Virus record (IMG/VR): IMGVR_UViG_3300035181_001013
Location: 1-64,000 of that record
Length of the DNA: 64,000 nucleotides
Direction: 5' to 3' (one strand)
From: a virus
Positions 21,201 to 29,460 of the stretch are shown one piece after another. The position numbers and the translations under genes are program-made. The notes below the pieces were generated by a model, which saw nothing but the letters and a program-made list of their open reading frames with translations, had not been told where the DNA came from and made no database searches. The number at the start of each line of letters is the position of its first letter. The first letter of the stretch is position 1.

Positions 21201-21890
21201 AAATAAGTATTTTCTCCAATTTCCTTTTAACTCTTTGTTTATTCGAGGATATAAAATTGTCCCAACTACCATTAAAGTCACAAAAACCTAGTTACATTGT
21301 ACCAACCGTGTATTCATGCGGGTTTTCAATCCATCAAACCCCTGTATTGCCGCGGGTTATTTCTTCTGTTAAAACAACAGATTATCTGTGTGTTGACATA
21401 TTCCCCACACTAATATACAATAACGTTAATAATATATTGATATCATAACAAAAAGTATAAAACAAATACTTCATTCATTTGTGACATCATGAACTTTTGT
21501 AAAAAGTAGATAACCCTTTAAATAATTTTTAATTGGTGAACTGCTTGAAAAAATTTTAACTTATATCACATTAGAGTATTCATCTAAAGAACAACAAGTC
21601 TACAATGAATGGTATGAGCGTGGTACAATAGATGGATATCAACAAAGAAGCAATTAAGCCTAATTCGTATTTTAATCAGGCAACAATAGCGAATGGACTT
21701 GATTCGAAAGTGGGATAAGATTTGGGATACTAGTAGTGGCCCGTGTTAGTTCCTGTATCACCACCAATAAGGTATTTTGTAACATCACACAGGAAAGCAG
21801 AGATATAATACATTGATTAACCTTCTTTATTTAATAACAGGAGAAAATGTGAAATGAATATTAATTTAAACAAAGAGTTGGGTTCACGAA
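21201..21890. other. Gene-poor stretch with decayed sequence
   Basis: Two imperfect hairpins of the array type lie near 21297-21360 (ending TGCGGGTT and CGCGGGTT). A remnant frame is at 21532. A 14-codon frame (21855-21899) with AGGAG overlaps the next gene's start and may be a leader. No intact gene is seen. Confidence 0.5.
21532..21657 (+). pseudogene. Remnant coding frame without start codon
   Basis: Encodes IGELLEKILTYITLEYSSKE followed by QQVYNEWYERGTIDGYQQRS. Its composition is like a real helical phage protein, but an in-frame TAA lies just upstream and no start codon or ribosome site exists. Confidence 0.4.
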
Positions 21891-22172
21891 ATGACTGAAA
21901 CTGGTTATCGACATCTTGGGTATTACGTTCCCCAAAACACAATTGATGAACTACGTCGATATGCGTTTAATGGAGTCCCGTTGGGAGGCTTTTTAGAAGC
22001 AGTCGTGTCTAATGATTTAGTTAGTGCAGTCAGTAGAGCCGACTCCTATAATCAAAATAATCTTCCAGCTCTTGTTGTGTATGTATACAATGAACTTCCT
22101 GCCGAATGTTGGGGTTCTAGAGAAACGTATGAACGTTGGCTTGATAAATTTAGAGAAAATACAAATGAATGA
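21891..22172 (+). CDS. 93-aa conserved phage protein
   Basis: MTETGYRHLGYYVPQNTIDE, then GGFLEAVVSNDLVSAVSRAD and VVYVYNELPAECWGSRETYE. I recognise the core GGFLxAVLxNDLxxAxxRAD...YNxxPxxCxGS as a widespread small phage/plasmid protein with no assigned role. The start overlaps a 14-codon leader frame. Overlaps the next gene by 8 bp. Confidence 0.7.
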   Translation: MTETGYRHLGYYVPQNTIDELRRYAFNGVPLGGFLEAVVSNDLVSAVSRADSYNQNNLPALVVYVYNELPAECWGSRETYERWLDKFRENTNE

Positions 22173-22293
22173 TCAACAAAGACAAATCGCTACTTTTATT
22201 GTGATGGATTTGGTGTTTATAGAATTTGCAGATCGTTTATTAGCAGCAGTTGAGTTGAACAAGAATAGCAGCCGATTAGTACAGATCCTCTGA
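22165..22293 (+). CDS. 42-aa hypothetical protein
   Basis: MNDQQRQIATFIVMDLVFIE..., a single amphipathic helix followed by ELNKNSSRLVQIL. The ATG lies inside the end of the previous gene. Its size and hydrophobic pattern suggest a partner-binding or membrane-edge peptide. Confidence is limited by length. Confidence 0.5.
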   Translation: MNDQQRQIATFIVMDLVFIEFADRLLAAVELNKNSSRLVQIL

Positions 22294-22392
22294 ACGGTAC
22301 AAATATTTTACTTTCGAGTGAAATGGATTGTCCAGGTGATTGATGAATTAAGATAGGTTACTGGTCTTACATAGACAAACAATTTATTTTAT

Positions 22393-22575
22393 ATGGAGGG
22401 TTGTGGACACCAAGATGCTCAGGCTTATTGGGGTAAAGTTGTTCTCGTATCAGGAGAGTGGTGGGATATTAAAAGATGGACAGGATGTTCAGAAACGATT
22501 GGTGATAACAACATTGCATCTACCAGATGAGCAATTGTTAGAGCTGCGGCAGAAATTGGAAAGGAAGTTAAATGA
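22393..22575 (+). pseudogene. Gene with an in-frame TGA at 22528
   Basis: The frame from ATG 22393 gives MEGCGHQDAQAYWGKVVLVS...NNIASTR, then TGA, then AIVRAAAEIGKEVK and a stop that overlaps the next ATG (ATGA). The composition stays protein-like after the TGA. It reads as a 60-residue gene with one nonsense codon, perhaps TGG to TGA. Readthrough or sequence error are the alternatives. No family is recognised. Confidence 0.5.
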
Positions 22576-23039
22576 GTGAAAGCATTCGACCCCCAGATGG
22601 ATATGTTGGAGAATCAATGTTCTTCAACCCACGGAAAGAAACTGCAACATATCTTGTAACTAAAGATGATTTGCTCCTTGTGGAAAATCAACTTATACAC
22701 GAATGTGAGTGGACGTCAGCTGATTGGACAGTTGTTGGAATGGAATTTAAGGATGTCCTTAAACTATATCCTAACGTTAAGAGTATAGCAATTCCTATGA
22801 AATTTGAATTTGATACACAAGACATCCACTATTTAACAGCGCATTTTGATTGGAACTGTTTAGGAATAGGGTTCGGTCAAATGTCTTTTGAAAAAATTGG
22901 GGTCAACGAACCACTAACGTTTGACACGGAATGTATGGGTCGTGAAACTACAAGAAAGATGTTGCACGATTTTGTTGACTTTATTGTTGACAATGGAATC
23001 AGTGATGATTGGAAATCAAAGGAGAACAAAGATGACTAA
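22572..23039 (+). CDS. 155-aa hypothetical protein
   Basis: MSESIRPPDGYVGESMFFNP... is acidic, with aromatic-rich stretches (YLTAHFDWNCLGIGFGQMSF) and a helical end. It lies directly downstream of the TGA-interrupted gene and is coupled to it. No family is recognised. Confidence 0.6.
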   Translation: MSESIRPPDGYVGESMFFNPRKETATYLVTKDDLLLVENQLIHECEWTSADWTVVGMEFKDVLKLYPNVKSIAIPMKFEFDTQDIHYLTAHFDWNCLGIGFGQMSFEKIGVNEPLTFDTECMGRETTRKMLHDFVDFIVDNGISDDWKSKENKDD

Positions 23040-23051
23040 AGAAGTTTATAG

Positions 23052-23135
23052 ATGGTTCTAGTTCGTTACATTGATTTAAAGACACTCCGATTGAAAGTTA
23101 AAAACTTGGATGGAGTGTCTGGTGACTACGAATAA
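23052..23135 (+). CDS. 27-aa peptide
   Basis: MVLVRYIDLKTLRLKVKNLD... is a short basic frame after the 22572 gene. It overlaps the 23110 frame in another phase. No ribosome site is seen. Confidence 0.25.
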   Translation: MVLVRYIDLKTLRLKVKNLDGVSGDYE

Positions 23136-23274
23136 ATATTGGGGTTCGGGTGATGGGGTTCAGATTACAACACTAACGTTCCCAGATGATTTTGATTTGA
23201 GTATTTTGGGTCTTTCGGAGTATGATTGGGACGATGCTTCAGTTGAAGACATATATGTAGGTTTAGATATGTAA
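23110..23274 (+). CDS. 54-aa acidic peptide
   Basis: MECLVTTNKYWGSGDGVQIT..., then FPDDFDLSILGLSEYDWDDA. The protein-like composition supports it, but there is no clear ribosome site; a GTG four codons later is an alternative start. It might be the tail of a frameshifted longer gene. The function is unknown. Confidence 0.4.
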   Translation: MECLVTTNKYWGSGDGVQITTLTFPDDFDLSILGLSEYDWDDASVEDIYVGLDM

Positions 23275-23294
23275 ACATGTTGTAATCACCTCAT

Positions 23295-23305
23295 TAATAA
23301 ATACA
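23295..23305 (+). promoter_or_regulatory. Late-type TAATAAATA box
   Basis: A T4-late-like box about 30 bp ahead of the repeat-protein gene at 23330, with no TTGAC -35 box at the right distance. Confidence 0.45.
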
Positions 23306-23329
23306 ATATATTAATGGAGTAACCAACTA

Positions 23330-23557
23330 ATGATTCCAGGTGGATATGTTTCCTTTTTTAAAGGTGTTTCAATTCATGCTATTGTAACAAACTCTGTTAA
23401 TTTAAAATGGGATGTTTCAGCAACTCAACAAAAGAACACTGTTAATTTAATATGGGATGTTTCAGCAACTCAACAAACGAACTCTGTTAATTTAAGCTGG
23501 GATGTTTCAGCAACTCAACAAACGAACTCTGTTAATTTAATATGGAACGTAGATTAA
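23330..23557 (+). CDS. Tandem-repeat virion-type protein
   Basis: 75 residues. After MIPGGYVSFFKGVSIHAIV come nearly four copies of the 15-residue unit TNSVNLxWDVSATQQ, encoded by almost identical 45-bp DNA repeats. The alternating pattern suits short beta strands, as in fibre or decoration proteins. A late-type promoter and the structural-looking 23575 gene next door support a virion role. Copy number may vary by recombination. The N-terminus MIPGxxVS recurs in the fragment at 58318. Confidence 0.65.
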   Translation: MIPGGYVSFFKGVSIHAIVTNSVNLKWDVSATQQKNTVNLIWDVSATQQTNSVNLSWDVSATQQTNSVNLIWNVD

Positions 23558-23574
23558 TATAAAGGAAAACACTT

Positions 23575-24129
23575 ATGGCATTAATTGGAACCGATCTAAA
23601 AATTATAACGACTGGAAGTAATAGTTCAACTCTTGGTGATATGTTAGGTGGGAATTGTTTCTATGGAGCGTCTTCAGGAACTTATAGATCTCTGTTAAGC
23701 TCTACTCTTAACGCTGTGTTCCCAGAAGTTACACTTACTCAAGCTGCTAATGGACAAATAGACTATTTTTGCGTAGGGGTGATAAACACCAACGCAGCGT
23801 CAATTTCCGATAATACAAGAGTATGGTTATCTGCTGATTCAACATCACCCGACACATCTATTCAACTGGGAATTGGAACCAGTGGAATAGTTACGTGGTC
23901 TACTGGAAACAATACTACTATTATAGAACCGAGAATTGCAAGTCGTTTCGTTACACCATCTGGTGTAACATTTGCAAATTATACCGGAACCATAACAAAT
24001 TCACTGTTGCTTGGAACACTTCAACCTGCGTATTATAGAATGTTTTGGATCAAACGAACAGTTAATCCAGGGGCAGCAACATATTCAGGTGACAATTTTA
24101 CATTGAACGTCGCAAATGCAACATCATGA
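23575..24129 (+). CDS. 184-aa virion-type protein
   Basis: MALIGTDLKIITTGSNSSTL... is rich in Thr, Ser, Asn and Gly, with almost no charged helices: a beta-sandwich composition typical of phage decoration, neck or tail proteins (TRVWLSADSTSPDTSIQLGI, SRFVTPSGVTFANYTG). It lies 17 bp after the repeat protein. I cannot assign a specific structural part. Confidence 0.65.
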   Translation: MALIGTDLKIITTGSNSSTLGDMLGGNCFYGASSGTYRSLLSSTLNAVFPEVTLTQAANGQIDYFCVGVINTNAASISDNTRVWLSADSTSPDTSIQLGIGTSGIVTWSTGNNTTIIEPRIASRFVTPSGVTFANYTGTITNSLLLGTLQPAYYRMFWIKRTVNPGAATYSGDNFTLNVANATS

Positions 24130-24441
24130 TAAAATAATATTGATGGTTTCGTATTAAACGGTCAGTTTCTCGTGTCGTTTGATGTTGGGTATGGGATATT
24201 CTCCACAAAACTCAATTTTTGGTTTTGTTTATATTGTTTAGAACTTTAACGTGAAGAGTGCAACTTATTGTGATGTTTACTTATTGTGTAAAATATAGGT
24301 AATTATATACAAAAGACGATAAAGTATTAACAGAAATTTAACTGGGGAACGTTTTGTGTAGATTATCGTATATACAGAACAATCACCTCTTTTTATTTTG
24401 AGGTGTGGGTGTTCTAATAAATGGTCTGAAATGAAGAATAA
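24130..24441. other. Intergenic stretch between convergent genes
   Basis: No reading frame. It is AT-rich and holds only the bidirectional terminator hairpin near its right end. Confidence 0.6.
24376..24415. terminator. Bidirectional terminator hairpin
   Basis: AGAACAatCACCTC, TTTTTATTTT, GAGGTGtgggtGTTCT: stem with T/A-rich loop between convergent genes. Confidence 0.6.
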
Positions 24442-24774
24442 CTATCTCCTCATTTTTGCAATGTCTTCTGCTTCTTCTTGAGAGAAAACTGGAATAGCGT
24501 TACTCTTGTGCATTGTACTAATCCCTACAATCTTATCACCTGTATAGACGGGTGATGGAATTTTTGCTGTATCTCCAATCGTTGGTTTGTGACTATTAAT
24601 TGGAGGTGGTAGTCTGTCTTCAGGGATTCCTAATTTATATGTTGATTTTGGAGGAGGAGAATCTGGATTATATTTCCATTTCTGGTTAATGTAATCCGTC
24701 ATCGCCTTATCGGCCTTTTGTTTCGCTGATGATTTCTTTTTCCGTTTAAATGAAGACTTCGTGTACACAATCAT
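24442..24774 (-). CDS. 110-aa conserved phage protein
   Basis: A basic, proline-rich, probably extended N-terminal region (SSFKRKKKSSAKQKADKAMT, PPPKSTYKLGIPEDRLPPP) is followed by a compact end: IPSPVYTGDKIVGISTMHK, SNAIPVFSQEEAEDIAKMRR. The ending (G)I(G/S)TMHKSNAxPVFSxEEAxDIAxMRR is familiar from many large phages, without known function. It is transcribed with the phosphoesterase gene, 1 bp apart. Confidence 0.7.
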   Translation of the reverse strand: MIVYTKSSFKRKKKSSAKQKADKAMTDYINQKWKYNPDSPPPKSTYKLGIPEDRLPPPINSHKPTIGDTAKIPSPVYTGDKIVGISTMHKSNAIPVFSQEEAEDIAKMRR

Positions 24775-24775
24775 A

Positions 24776-25522
24776 TCAAACCTCCACTATGAAGTTTGGA
24801 TTAAACAATACACTTTCATTTCCATATCCCTTTTGGTTTGAAATAATTCGCGTTTTCCCAATCATTCCATCAAAATTGCTGTGAGTGTGTCCATAGAACC
24901 ATATACCTTCCCAACCCATAAACTCCTCCATGTTTTCAGTGAAATACGAATTTAAAACACTCGAACCATATTTCGGGTCCACGGTTATGGGGTGAGGAGC
25001 AAAATGAGAAATTACAACTCGTTTCTGCCCTTCAGTTTCTTTAATCCAACGAGCCAATTCCCGACGAAAGATTTCATGTTGTTCGATATGGTTTTGTGTT
25101 TTCCAAAGAATACGAGGGTCATCCGATACCCGAATTAAAATAAAATCATTGATTCCCCGTTCCGCATGATGTTGGGCCAATACGTTTGTGGTTCCATACA
25201 ATGTGAATTGAGTAAACATTGTTCCGCCAAAGAAGTTAATATCATCAATCTTCGTTGAAGAGTTATTGAGAAAATGAAAGTTCGGAAATTTGGTTTCTAA
25301 TTCTGTGTGATAAGAAATAACATCATCTACCAATGAATGGTAAAATTCATGGTTCCCTATTACATACAAAATTTTAACACTAGAAGGAATTTGAATTAAA
25401 AACTTATCAAGTCGGTTCCTAGTATGTATATCACCAGACAGAATGAGTACATCTTCTCCGTCGTAAGAATACTTCATGTCATATCCTTCAAGGTGGAGGT
25501 CTGACAATTGTTTAATTTTCAT
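24776..25522 (-). CDS. Metallophosphoesterase (calcineurin-like)
   Basis: 248 residues with the family's metal motifs: DLH (Asp8, His10), GDIH (Asp31, His33), GNHEFY (Asn57, His58), VISHFAPH and near the end GHTHSN. These bind two metals and hydrolyse phosphomono- or diesters such as cyclic nucleotides or nucleic acid ends. The phage substrate is unknown. All catalytic positions are conserved. It is first in a two-gene leftward unit; no clear -35 box upstream. Confidence 0.85.
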   Translation of the reverse strand: MKIKQLSDLHLEGYDMKYSYDGEDVLILSGDIHTRNRLDKFLIQIPSSVKILYVIGNHEFYHSLVDDVISYHTELETKFPNFHFLNNSSTKIDDINFFGGTMFTQFTLYGTTNVLAQHHAERGINDFILIRVSDDPRILWKTQNHIEQHEIFRRELARWIKETEGQKRVVISHFAPHPITVDPKYGSSVLNSYFTENMEEFMGWEGIWFYGHTHSNFDGMIGKTRIISNQKGYGNESVLFNPNFIVEV

Positions 25523-25647
25523 ATATAATTCCCTAAAATAAATTTAAACTAAAAGATATTACACATGCTTCACCAAAATTTATCAACAGGCAATGTTGTA
25601 TTTTTATTAAAATAGTATAAAATGTGTTTTTTGAGGGGCGATATATT

Positions 25648-25989
25648 ATGAAACGATGGGTAGTAAAATACACTAATGCTAACACACAGACAACTAAATG
25701 GGTTACTCTCAATGGTGGAACGTCTGAAAAGGAAGATTCAGCGTTTATGTATACAAAAAAAGGTGTAGCAGAGAACAGAGTAAAAGATATAAAAAAGTAC
25801 CATTATGGATGTATAGACGTTGAAATGGTTGAATACGAACTCTATCCAGTAGATGGTAAAACTTCAAGAGTTTCAAGACAGATGACACCAAAGATGAGAG
25901 AGATAATGTTGAGGTGTGAAGAATTTACTGTTGATGAAATGTGGACTATGTTGTTGGCGCTTGCTGAATCAAATGTAAATGAAAAATGA
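25648..25989 (+). CDS. 113-aa hypothetical protein
   Basis: I use the ATG at 25648 after GAGGGG rather than an earlier one without a site. MKRWVVKYTNANTQTTKWVT begins with a beta hairpin, then KKGVAENRVKDIKKYHYG. The gene at 45235 starts with the same layout (MIRYAVQYTHTSSNK...YTNSKLANDKVRYY), so the two are probably related. Coupled to the next gene by ATGA. Confidence 0.65.
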   Translation: MKRWVVKYTNANTQTTKWVTLNGGTSEKEDSAFMYTKKGVAENRVKDIKKYHYGCIDVEMVEYELYPVDGKTSRVSRQMTPKMREIMLRCEEFTVDEMWTMLLALAESNVNEK

Positions 25990-26255
25990 ATGATGCTCCA
26001 TTGTGTATTAATTGTAAACATGAATTTAAAATTTGGGTTATATCATATTGTGACCTACGTCTGTCGTTGGTTAATGGTAAGCCTGATACGTCATGTTCAG
26101 TAATGCGGTTGAGTTTTGGAGAATGTGGACTGAAGGGGCAGTTATTCGAACCAAAAACACCAACACCTGACACCAAAGTTGAATCCACTTTAACACAGAA
26201 ACTAACTTCATGGTGGAAATCATTTTTCATAAATATTAAATCCAAATGGAAATGA
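25986..26255 (+). CDS. Cysteine-motif conserved phage protein
   Basis: 89 residues: CINCKH near the start, CDLRLSLVNGKPDTSCSVMR in the middle, ECGLKGQLFEPK after. The spacing C-xx-C-x-H...C...(S/D)C...CG-x-x-GxxFEP fits a small zinc-binding family I know from many phages, role unknown. The C-terminal tail (KLTSWWKSFFINIKSKWK) is an amphipathic, possibly membrane-touching helix. Confidence 0.65.
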   Translation: MNDAPLCINCKHEFKIWVISYCDLRLSLVNGKPDTSCSVMRLSFGECGLKGQLFEPKTPTPDTKVESTLTQKLTSWWKSFFINIKSKWK

Positions 26256-26257
26256 TA

Positions 26258-26470
26258 ATGAAATTAGCAGACTTGTTTGAAAAAGATAACGATTTTGATG
26301 CTCAAAATTCAATTGACCACAAAGCTAAAGAGATGACATTCCCTTCTGTTTACGATAAACATGACTATGGGAAAGATACTAAACCCAAAAGAGAAAAACT
26401 ACTTGTCAAAAATACGAAAACAGGTAAAGTGTATGGGGCAAGAATGATTTGGCAACGCGATATAGATTAA
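26258..26470 (+). CDS. Hypothetical protein, about 70 aa
   Basis: MKLADLFEKDNDFDAQNSID... is charged, with the end LLVKNTKTGKVYGARMIWQR. The exact start (ATG at 26246 or 26258) is uncertain because both lie in the overlap with the previous gene. The short MKLxDL start also occurs in the 31683, 53435 and 60011 genes. Its end overlaps the convergent 26467 gene. Confidence 0.55.
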   Translation: MKLADLFEKDNDFDAQNSIDHKAKEMTFPSVYDKHDYGKDTKPKREKLLVKNTKTGKVYGARMIWQRDID

Positions 26471-26688
26471 ACTAACTTAATCTTCACGATAGAATTAATA
26501 GGAACGATAATCGTTTGTTCTATTGGGTTTGTCGTAAACCTTTGACGTTCCTCTGTTTTAATAGCCACAAAAACTTCATCATATAATTCAATTGTTCCCA
26601 CCAGTGATGTCCCATCTATTAATGAAAGATACAATGTTTTATCAATCAAAAGATTTAGTACATCTTTTACCTGACCTGTTATATTCAT
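26467..26688 (-). CDS. Possible Sm-like (LSm) protein
   Basis: 73 residues: a short helix then LLIDKTLYLSLIDGTSLVGT, IELYDEVFVAIKTEE and a final strand VPINSIVKIKLV. The order helix, strand (DGTxLxGTI), strand and a terminal I/VPxxSIVxI strand is that of Sm1-Sm2 folds, which form rings that bind RNA. In a phage with so many small RNAs this is suggestive, but the match is by pattern only. Confidence 0.5.
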   Translation of the reverse strand: MNITGQVKDVLNLLIDKTLYLSLIDGTSLVGTIELYDEVFVAIKTEERQRFTTNPIEQTIIVPINSIVKIKLV

Positions 26689-26850
26689 AATTAATACTCC
26701 ATCGTTTAACTTATTTAGATATTTGCTGAAAAGCCATACTTTGAAAAATAATTTAAATAACCCTGTTGTGTTTCGTTGCTAAATAGTGTTCTTCTATAGT
26801 AATATAGAATGGTGATAAAGAAATCACATAACCTAAGGAGATTTAAAAAT

Positions 26851-27510
26851 ATGAAAAATTCAATGCTTATTGCTTTACTTTTGGGTTCTGTTGTTGCGTC
26901 GTCCGCTTTTGCGGGTGGTTTATCAGGTAGTGTTGGTGTTGCATCTGACTATGTTTTCCGTGGTGCTTCACTTTCAAACAACGACCCGAGTATTCAGGGT
27001 AACGTTAAATACACTCTTAATAATTTGACAGTTGGCGCAACCGCAACTTCTGTAAAGAATTCAGGCGACGACGTTGAACTGGACGCCATGATTAACTATA
27101 ACATTCCTGTAACCAAAGATGTTTCAGTTGATGTGGGTGCTATTAGTTACAACTTTCCTGGTGTTTCATCTCTCCAAACCACAGAGTATAGTGTTGCTGG
27201 AAATTTGAAGTTTGATAATGTCACAACACAGTTGAAAACGTCTTATTCTTCTGACTATTTTGGTTCTGGAAAACATTCTTTTTATACAGAAGTTAATGGA
27301 ACATATCAACTTCCTTATGGGTTGATTGGTGTTGGTCACGTTGGACATCTTGACCTTGATGGTACTTCCAACAAAGCAAATGACTACAAACTTGGACTTA
27401 ATAAGCAGTTCACCAAGAATATCGTTGGAGAGCTTGCTTGGGTTGACAGTAACAACCTAACTCTTACGCCTGGTAAGAGGTGGACAGTTGGTGCCAAGTA
27501 CAACTTCTAA
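26851..27510 (+). CDS. Outer-membrane beta-barrel protein (TIGR02001/TorF-like)
   Basis: 219 residues with a signal peptide (MKNSMLIALLLGSVVASSAF, cleavage after A-x-A near residue 21). The mature start GLSGSVGVASDYVFRGASLS matches the hallmark V(G)xASDYVFRGxSxT of the TIGR02001 family of putative porins found in Proteobacteria. Alternating hydrophobic strands and a terminal aromatic residue (VGAKYNF) are typical of barrels. Ribosome site AAGGAG. A perfect terminator follows. It may alter the infected cell's surface, for uptake or superinfection exclusion. Confidence 0.85.
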   Translation: MKNSMLIALLLGSVVASSAFAGGLSGSVGVASDYVFRGASLSNNDPSIQGNVKYTLNNLTVGATATSVKNSGDDVELDAMINYNIPVTKDVSVDVGAISYNFPGVSSLQTTEYSVAGNLKFDNVTTQLKTSYSSDYFGSGKHSFYTEVNGTYQLPYGLIGVGHVGHLDLDGTSNKANDYKLGLNKQFTKNIVGELAWVDSNNLTLTPGKRWTVGAKYNF

Positions 27511-27527
27511 CTCTTTGTTTTAACACG

Positions 27528-27557
27528 AAAAAGGGGGAAGATAATCTTCCCCCTTTT
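27528..27557 (+). terminator. Factor-independent terminator
   Basis: AAAAAGGGGGAAGAT, A, ATCTTCCCCCTTTT: strong hairpin with T-run after the beta-barrel gene. Confidence 0.9.
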
Positions 27558-27597
27558 CTATGTTTGATAAATATAGTAAATTTAAAGGGGTTCTGTT

Positions 27598-28416
27598 GTG
27601 AATAAGGCAAACATCTTAATGTGTGAACCAACTCACTATTCAGTTGATTATGAGATTAATTGTTGGATGAATGGGAATGTTGATTGCGTAGATACTGATT
27701 TAGCACACAAACAATGGACAGACTTTAAACGAATACTTGAACAACATGCGACAGTTCAAGTTATATCTGGTCAACAAGGATTACCAGATATGGTGTTTAC
27801 TGCTAATGCTGGTTTGGTTGTAGGAAACAGTGTAGTTGTGTCTCAATTTAAAAATAAAGAACGAAAAGGGGAAACACCTCATTTCCGTAAGTGGTTTAAA
27901 TGTAACAACTTTGAAGTTGTTCCAATTAATAATCAAATTGTGTTCGAGGGTGCTGGGGATTGTCTGTTAGGGAATAAAATATATTGGTGTGGGTATGGGT
28001 TTAGAACATCAAGAGGTGCTGCCGTCCACCTTCAAAATGTTTTAACGTGGTGGTATAATAAACAAGTCGTGCCCATTGAGTTGGTAGACGACAGATTTTA
28101 CCATCTTGATACGTGTTTCTGTCCTTTGAATGATGGAAGTGTTATGTTATATCGTCCTGCGTTGGGAGATAACAGTTTCAAACACATAGAAACAATATTC
28201 GGTAAAGACAATATCATTGAAGTTAGTGAAGAAGATGCTTTAAACTTCGCTTGTAATGCAGTTAACGTTGACAAACAAGTAATTACTAATTATGTAAGTG
28301 ATGAGTTAAGGATGAAGTTAATCACACGAGGATTTGAAGTCATCACAACACCAATGAGTGAGTTCATTAAAAGTGGTGGTGGGTGTAAATGTTTAACTCT
28401 ACAATTAAGCAATTAA
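27598..28416 (+). CDS. Amidinotransferase/DDAH-superfamily enzyme
   Basis: 272 residues from a GTG with AAGGGG upstream. Family landmarks: MCEPTHYSVDYEINCWM, GLPDMVFTANAGLV, EGAGD (117-121), GYGFRTSRGA, YHLDTCFCPL (His169, Asp171) and a C-terminal GGGCKCLTL with the predicted nucleophile Cys265. These enzymes act on guanidino groups: arginine, dimethylarginine or agmatine derivatives. The whole fold is present, so it is probably active. It resembles bacterial arginine-degrading members more than eukaryotic DDAH. Likely a host-metabolism gene. Confidence 0.85.
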   Translation: MNKANILMCEPTHYSVDYEINCWMNGNVDCVDTDLAHKQWTDFKRILEQHATVQVISGQQGLPDMVFTANAGLVVGNSVVVSQFKNKERKGETPHFRKWFKCNNFEVVPINNQIVFEGAGDCLLGNKIYWCGYGFRTSRGAAVHLQNVLTWWYNKQVVPIELVDDRFYHLDTCFCPLNDGSVMLYRPALGDNSFKHIETIFGKDNIIEVSEEDALNFACNAVNVDKQVITNYVSDELRMKLITRGFEVITTPMSEFIKSGGGCKCLTLQLSN

Positions 28417-29361
28417 TAGTAACACGCTTAATTGAAACGTCAGTTCGTGAATATTAGTCACAAGTTGTTTACTTGAATCTTCCCACCACGGTGAACAATT
28501 CGATGTAACTATTTGATTCGCTGCGGATATTTCCGATGAATTAACAAAAAACATTTTAACAATTTTAAAGTTGGTTCGTTGACGTTTTTCGTTTACAGCC
28601 AACTTTCCTCCTTGTTCTAGTCTAATTTCAAAAACATTAGATGGGTCGTGATTATAGTGAGCGATATACAAAACAGACACGTCTATATTCTGAACCACTT
28701 CTATTTTATCGGAGATAGATTTTCCAAGGAACATTCTCCACCCAGGCCAATTCTCAAACACACCTTCTGGAGAAAGAGGAATATTCAACTGTGGATGTTC
28801 TCGGACCCATAACTTATATTCCTCTGGCGAAGACAAGTTTAAAGAATGAACAAACTTCATTGTTTCTTCTAATGAAAGTCTTGGTTTTGTTTGTTTAGAA
28901 TAGTGGATATACTTTGAACCTAAAAAATCTTTCCATATCGTCCATTCCGGATAAACGAATTCTGGATATCGTGGAATAAAACAGGTATTTGTCTCTTTGT
29001 GCCAAGCCCTCCATTGATGACTAGAACCAAGTTCTAATTTCAAAGCAAACTGTTTCGCGTCTTCATAAGATAGGTATGGAATGGGTCTTGTTCCCAAAAA
29101 GTCAGTATCAGATTTCCACTCTCCGCGTATTGCATATGAACACTGGGGATTGGCTGGAATAAACTTTGGACGAATCAAACGTCCTTTAAGTGGACCCTTC
29201 TTATATCGTAGTTTTGCAAATTTTAACCACTGACGATAGTTCTCAAATCCCAAACGATTTACCCACACTTTTGCGTCTTGATATGGTATAAAATCTTTTT
29301 TGGGTTGTCCATTATTGTTTCTTACTTTCATAAAATCAAATGGTTCTTTGTTTTCTGACAT
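28405..29361 (-). CDS. Protein with phage-integrase-type repeat units
   Basis: 318 residues built of repeated segments YxDAKxWVxRLGFxNYRQW...(I)P..P...Y..W..W..FLG: units begin near YQDAKVWVNRLGF, YEDAKQFALKLEL and LEETMKFVHSLNL, and end DFLGTRP, DFLGSKY and MFLGKSI. This matches the PHINT-type repeat (Pfam PF14882), found in phages and some organelle proteins and thought to bind DNA. The C-terminal 90 residues are unrelated. No integrase catalytic domain is present. Confidence 0.7.
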   Translation of the reverse strand: MSENKEPFDFMKVRNNNGQPKKDFIPYQDAKVWVNRLGFENYRQWLKFAKLRYKKGPLKGRLIRPKFIPANPQCSYAIRGEWKSDTDFLGTRPIPYLSYEDAKQFALKLELGSSHQWRAWHKETNTCFIPRYPEFVYPEWTIWKDFLGSKYIHYSKQTKPRLSLEETMKFVHSLNLSSPEEYKLWVREHPQLNIPLSPEGVFENWPGWRMFLGKSISDKIEVVQNIDVSVLYIAHYNHDPSNVFEIRLEQGGKLAVNEKRQRTNFKIVKMFFVNSSEISAANQIVTSNCSPWWEDSSKQLVTNIHELTFQLSVLLLIA

Positions 29362-29460
29362 AATTAAAATGTGAAAGTTGATAATATTTATCCTGGAAAA
29401 CCAACGTTTGTCTTATTTTACATAAATAGATTCATAATATACATTTTATAGGAGTTTATT

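Noticed and set aside
21257-21448. 63-codon rightward frame from a TTG
   Set aside because: No ribosome site, composition unlike neighbours, and it lies over two hairpin repeats.
28405-29361. Integrase and prophage attachment site
   Set aside because: Only the repeat units shared with some integrases are present; the tyrosine-recombinase catalytic residues and an attachment duplication are absent.
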